This document shows positions 59,341 to 64,000 of a DNA stretch of 64,000 nt, piece after piece; the first letter of the stretch is position 1, and every line of letters starts with the position of its first letter. The notes beneath the pieces were generated by a model. That model searched no databases, had not been told where the DNA came from, and saw only the letters and a program-made list of their open reading frames with translations. The translations under genes were made by a program, and so were the position numbers. The DNA comes from Bombus terrestris (lineage: Eukaryota > Arthropoda > Insecta > Hymenoptera > Apidae), in assembly GCF_910591885.1 (NCBI RefSeq), contig NW_025963578.1:62001-126000 (forward strand), written 5' to 3'.

Positions 59341-59756
59341 CACCGTGGGACAACGTGGGACAACGTGGGACAACGTGGGACAACGTGGGACAACGTGGGA
59401 CAACGTGGGACAATGTGGGACAACGTGGGACACCGTTGGACACCGTGGGACACCGTTGGACACCGTTGGACACCGTGGGACAACGTGGGACAACGTGGGA
59501 CAACGTGGGACAACGTAGGACAACGTGGGACAACGTGGGACACCGTTGGACATCGTTGGACACCGTGGGACAACGTGGGACAACGTGGGACAACGTGGGA
59601 AACCATGGAACAACGTGGGACAACGTGGGACAACGTGGGACAACGTGGGACAACGTGGGACACCGTTGGACATCGTTGGACACCGTGGGACAACGTGGGA
59701 CAACGTGGGACAACGTGGGACACCGTTGGACACCGTGGGACACCGTGGGACAACGT
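59341..59756 (+). repeat. Copy A of a 2160/2170-bp-offset duplication
   Basis: It shares the private CpG-loss unit gggacaatgt (59407/61567), aggacaacgt and the gggaaaccat haplotype (59597/61757) with 61511-61916. Six gA units before gggacaatgt here face five in the partner. Confidence 0.88.
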
Positions 59757-59876
59757 GGGACAACGTGGGACAACGTGGGACAACGTGGGACAACGTGGGA
59801 CAACGTGGGACAACGTGGGACAACGTGGGACAACGTGGGACAACGTGGGACAACGTGGGACAACGTGGGACACCGT
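59737..59876 (+). repeat. Shorter GGG-unit run (14 units) in the right domain
   Basis: It consists of a gC followed by gA units and a closing gC, without gggacaaagt. Similar runs lie at 60577-60726 (15 units) and 61127-61266 (14 units). Right-domain runs are shorter than the 21-27 unit tracts to the left. Confidence 0.85.
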
Positions 59877-61510
59877 TGGACATCGTTGGACACCGTGGGA
59901 CAACGTGGGACAACGTGGGACAACGTGGGACACCGTTGGACACCGTTGGACATCGTTGGACATCGTTGGACATCGTGGGACACCGTTGGACATCGTTGGA
60001 CATCGTTGGACACCGTTGGACACCGTTGGACATCGTTGGACATCGTTGGACATCGTTGGACACCTTTGGACACCGGTGGACATCGTGGGACACCGTTGGA
60101 CACCGTTGGACATCGTTGGACACCGTTGGACACCGTGGGACAACGTGGGACAACGTGGGACAACGTGGGACAACGTGGGACATCGTTGGACATCGTTGGA
60201 CAACGTGGGACAACGTGGGACAACGTGGGACAACGTGGGACAACGTGGGACAACGTGGGACACCGTTGGACACCGTGGGACACCGTTGGACACCGTTGGA
60301 CATCGTTGGACACCGTGGGACAACGTGGGACAACGTGGGACAACGTGGGAAACCATGGAACAACGTGGGACAACGTGGGACAACGTGGGACAACGTGGGA
60401 CAACGTGGGACACCGTTGGACATCGTTGGACACCGTGGGACAACGTGGAACAACGTGGGACAACGTGGGACAACGTGGGACACCGTTGGACGTCGTTGGA
60501 CAACGTGGGACATCGTGGGACAACGTGGGACAACGTGGGACAACGTGGGACAACGTGGGACACCGTTGGACACCGTGGGACACCGTGGGACAACGTGGGA
60601 CAACGTGGGACAACGTGGGACAACGTGGGACAACGTGGGACAACGTGGGACAACGTGGGACAACGTGGGACAACGTGGGACAACGTGGGACAACGTGGGA
60701 CAACGTGGGACAACGTGGGACACCGTTGGACATGGTTGGACACCGTGGGACAACGTGGGACAACGTGGGACAACGTGGGACACCGTTGGACACCGTTGGA
60801 CATCGTTGGACATCGTTGGACATCGTGGGACACCGTTGGAAATCGTTGGACATCGTTGGACACCGTTGGACATCGTTGGACATCGTTGGACAACGTGGGA
60901 CAACGTGGGACAACGTGGGACACCGTTGGACACCGTGGGACACCGTTGGACAACGTGGGACAACGTGGGACAACGTGGGACAACGTGGGACAACGTGGGA
61001 CAACGTGGGACAACGTGGGACAACGTGGGACAACGTGGGACAACGTGGGACAACGTGGGACATCGTGGGACAACGTGGGACAACGTGGGACAACGTGGGA
61101 CAACGTGGGACACCGTTGGACACCGTGGGACAACGTGGGACAACGTGGGACAACGTGGGACAACGTGGGACAACGTGGGACAACGTGGGACAACGTGGGA
61201 CAACGTGGGACAACGTGGGACAACGTGGGACAACGTGGGACAACGTGGGACAACGTGGGACACCGTTGGACACCGTGGGACACCGTTGGACAACGTGGGA
61301 CAACGTAGGACAACGTGGGACAACGTGGGACAACGTGGGACGCCGTTGGACACCGTGGGACACCGTTGGACACCGTTGGACATCGTTGGACACCGTGGGA
61401 CAACGTGGGACAACGTGGGACAACGTGGGACAACGTGGGACACCGTTGGACACCGTGGGACACCGTTGGACAACGTGGGACAACGAGGGACATCGTTGGA
61501 CACCGGTGGA

Positions 61511-61916
61511 CACCGTGGGACAACGTGGGACAACGTGGGACAACGTGGGACAACGTGGGACAACGTGGGACAATGTGGGACAACGTGGGACACCGTTGGA
61601 CACCGTGGGACACCGTTGGACACCGTTGGACACCGTGGGACAACGTGGGACAACGTGGGACAACGTGGGACAACGTAGGACAACGTGGGACAACGTGGGA
61701 CACCGTTGGACATCGTTGGACACCGTGGGACAACGTGGGACAACGTGGGACAACGTGGGAAACCATGGAACAACGTGGGACAACGTGGGACAACGTGGGA
61801 CAACGTGGGACAACGTGGGACACCGTTGGACATCGTTGGACACCGTGGGACAACGTGGGACAACGTGGGACAACGTGGGACACCGTTGGACACCGTGGGA
61901 CACCGTGGGACATCGT
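61511..61916 (+). repeat. Copy B of the 2160/2170-bp-offset duplication
   Basis: This is the partner of 59341-59756. It runs straight into copy B of the 6.14-kb duplication, so two different source blocks abut near 61.91 kb. Confidence 0.88.
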
Positions 61917-63665
61917 TGGACACCGTGGGACAACGTGGGACAACGTGGGACAACGTGGGACAACGTGGGACACCGTTGGACACCGTGGGACACCGTTGGA
62001 CAACGTGGGACAACGTGGGACAACGTGGGACAACGTGGGACAACGTGGGACACCGTTGGACACCGTGGGACACCGTTGGACACCGTTGGACATCGTTGGA
62101 CACCGTGGGACAACGTGGGACAACGTGGGACAACGTAGGAAACCATGGAACAACGTAGGACAACGTGGGACAACGTGGGACAACGTGGGACACCGTTGGA
62201 CATCGTTGGACACCGTGGGACAACGTGGGACAACGTGGGACAACGTGGGACATCGTTGGACACCGTTGGACACCGTTGGACACCGTTGGACACCGTTGGA
62301 CATCGGTGGACATCGTGGGACACCGTGGGACAACGTGGGACAACGTGGGACAACGTGGGACAACGTGGGACAACGTGGGACAACGTGGGACAACGTGGGA
62401 CACCGTTGGACATCGTTGGACACCGTGGGACACCGTTGGACATCGGTGGACATCGTGGGACACCGTTGGACACCGTTGGACATCGTTGGACACCGTTGGA
62501 CACCGTGGGTCAACGTGGGACACCGTTGGACAACGTGGGACAACGTGGGACAACGTGGGACAACGTGGGACACCGTTGGACACCGTGGGACACCTTTGGA
62601 CACCGTTGGACATCGTTGGACACCGTGGGACAACGTGGGACAACGTGGGACAACGTGGGACAACGTGGGACAACGTGGGACAACGTGGGACAACGTAGGA
62701 CAACGTGGGACAACGTGGGACAACGTGGGACAACGTGGGACACCGTTGGACACCGTGGGACACCGTTGGACACCGTTGGACATCGTTGGACACCGTGGGA
62801 CAACGTGGGACAACGTGGGACAACGTGGGAAACCATGGAACAACGTAGGACAACGTGGGACAACGTGGGACAACGTGGGACACCGTTGGACATCGTTGGA
62901 CACCGTGGGACAACGTGGGACAACGTGGGACAACGTGGGACAACGTGGGACAACGTGGGACAACGTGGGACAACGTGGGACAACGTGGGACACCGTTGGA
63001 CAACGTGGGACACCGTTGGACATCGTTGGACACCGTGGGACAACGTGGGACAACGTGGGACAACGTGGGACACCGTTGGACACCGTTGGACATCGTTGGA
63101 CATCGTTGGACATCGTGGGACACCGTTGGACATCGTTGGACATCGTTGGACACCGTTGGACATCGTTGGACAACGTGGGACACCGTTGGACACCGTGGGA
63201 CACCGTTGGACACCGTTCGACATCGTTGGACACCGTGGGACAACGTGGGACAACGTGGGACAACGTGGGAAGCCATGGAACAACGTGGGACAACGTGGGA
63301 CAACGTGGGACAACGTGGGACAACGTGGGACACCGTTGGACATCGTTGGACACCGTGGGACAACGTGGGACAACGTGGGACAACGTGGGACACCGTTGGA
63401 CACCGTGGGACACCGTGGGACAACGTGGGACAACGTGGGACAACGTGGGACAACGTGGGACAACGTGGGACAACGTGGGACAACGTGGGACAACGTGGGA
63501 CACCGTTGGACACCGTGGGACACCGTTGGACAACGTGGGACAACGTGGGACAACGTGGGACAACGTGGGACAACGTGGGACACCGTTGGACACCGTGGGA
63601 CACCGTTGGACACCGTTGGACATCGTTGGACACCGTGGGACAACGTGGGACAACGTGGGACAACG
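61905..63665 (+). repeat. Copy B of the 6140/6170-bp-offset duplication
   Basis: This is the partner of 55765-57495. It carries the only gggaagccat version of the gggaaaccat haplotype that I saw (63267). Identity ends where copy A has a gggaaaccat haplotype at 57497 and this copy has gA. Confidence 0.9.
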
Positions 63666-64000
63666 TGGGACAACGTGGGACAACGTGGGACAACGTGGGA
63701 CAACGTGGGACATCGTGGGACAACGTGGGACAACGTGGGACAACGTGGGACAACGTGGGACACCGTTGGACATCGTTGGACACCGTGGGACAACGTGGGA
63801 CAACGTGGGACAACGTGGGACACCGTTGGACACCGTTGGACATCGTTGGACATCGTGGGACATCGTGGGACACCGTTGGACATCGTTGGACATCGTTGGA
63901 CACCGTTGGACATCGTTGGACATCGTTGGACATCGTTGGACACCGTTGGACACCGTTGGACACCGTTGGACACCGTTGGACATCGGTGGACATCGTGGGA

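Larger units (their letters stand above)
1..64000. repeat. Decamer satellite array spanning the entire window
   Basis: Every row of the window is built from a 10-bp unit of form K-g-g-a-c-a-H-c-g-t, where base 1 is mostly g or t and base 7 is a, c or t. The commonest units are gggacaacgt, tggacaccgt, tggacatcgt and gggacaccgt, with gggacatcgt and tggacaacgt less often. Register is constant from base 1 to 29240, then slips by one base at each of four 9-bp units (29241, 34350, 40989, 44188), and is constant again to the right edge. This gives 6400 units plus 4 bases. Units are about 50-70% GC, with more G than C on the plus strand and one CpG per unit. There is no stretch of unique sequence, so no interval of 300 bases holds anything else. 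The array is cut by both window edges. A eukaryotic satellite or giant minisatellite is the natural reading. The family itself I do not recognise. Confidence 0.99.

Noticed and set aside
32534..62503. Minus-strand open frame of 9989 codons, and similar frames of thousands of codons on both strands
   Set aside because: All encode the same cycling 10-residue period fixed by the decamer. They overlap one another in every frame and both strands, begin mostly at GTG or TTG on the plus strand, and end only at chance variant units. No ribosome site, intron signal or non-repeat domain is present.
1..64000. CRISPR array
   Set aside because: There are no direct repeats separated by unique spacers of constant length. 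The units are contiguous 10-mers and variation is point-like.
1..64000. Telomeric repeat
   Set aside because: The unit is 10 bp with internal ACA and CGT and does not match known short G-rich telomere repeats. It is also too variable in its two polymorphic positions.
1..64000. CENP-B box or other centromere-protein motif
   Set aside because: The core TTCG-N4-A-N2-CGGG pattern was not found in the unit or its common variants.
1..64000. Hairpins or cruciforms from inverted repeats, transposon ends or target-site duplications
   Set aside because: All units point the same way along the whole window. Apart from the 4-base palindrome ACGT in each gA unit I saw no inverted copies or element ends.

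Overview
The whole 64 kb window is one uninterrupted tandem array of a 10-bp unit. I see no gene, RNA gene, mobile element, CRISPR array or unique sequence anywhere in it. Unit types are named here by their variable bases 1 and 7: gA = gggacaacgt, tC = tggacaccgt, tT = tggacatcgt, gC = gggacaccgt, gT = gggacatcgt and tA = tggacaacgt. From the register of the array I count 6396 ten-base units, four nine-base units and a 4-base remnant at the right edge, so 6400 units. The array is already in progress at base 1 and still running at base 64000, so the true locus is longer than the window. A simple-sequence satellite of this length with kilobase-scale higher-order duplications points to a eukaryotic nuclear genome (heterochromatic, subtelomeric or pericentromeric DNA, or a very large minisatellite). 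I do not recognise the repeat and cannot name a taxon.

The array is not homogeneous. Above the decamer there are three levels. (1) Short modules of mixed tC/tT/gC units alternate with runs of gA; they are punctuated by rare marked units such as tggacatcgg, aggacaacgt, gggactacgt, gggtcaacgt, gggacaaagt and a linked 20-bp haplotype (gggaaaccat + ggaacaacgt, 66 copies by my count). (2) Kilobase blocks are duplicated in tandem or nearby. The clearest are 5109 bp (about 25.4-30.5 and 30.5-35.6 kb), about 3.2 kb (39.0-42.0 and 42.0-45.2 kb), 3770 bp (47.5-51.3 and 51.3-55.0 kb), about 1.8 kb (23.4-24.9 and 25.2-26.7 kb) and a 6.14-6.17 kb spaced pair (55.8-57.5 and 61.9-63.7 kb). Partial, indel-scarred duplications fill the first 23 kb. 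(3) There are two domains. The left one (1 to about 47.4 kb) carries long gA tracts with the gggacaaagt marker, cggacaacgt and tgaacaccgt units. The right one (about 47.5-64 kb) lacks these and instead carries most gggtcaacgt units.

The enormous open reading frames, up to 9989 codons on the minus strand, follow from the arithmetic of a 10-bp repeat. Any reading frame cycles through all three registers every 30 bp. A stop-free unit therefore leaves a whole strand open, and frames end only at rare variant units. They should not be annotated as proteins.

Features worth follow-up are the record of block duplications dated by shared private mutations, the regularly spaced GGG tracts with exactly 7-base spacers, the retention of one CpG in nearly every unit, and a strict neighbour rule between base 7 of one unit and base 1 of the next.
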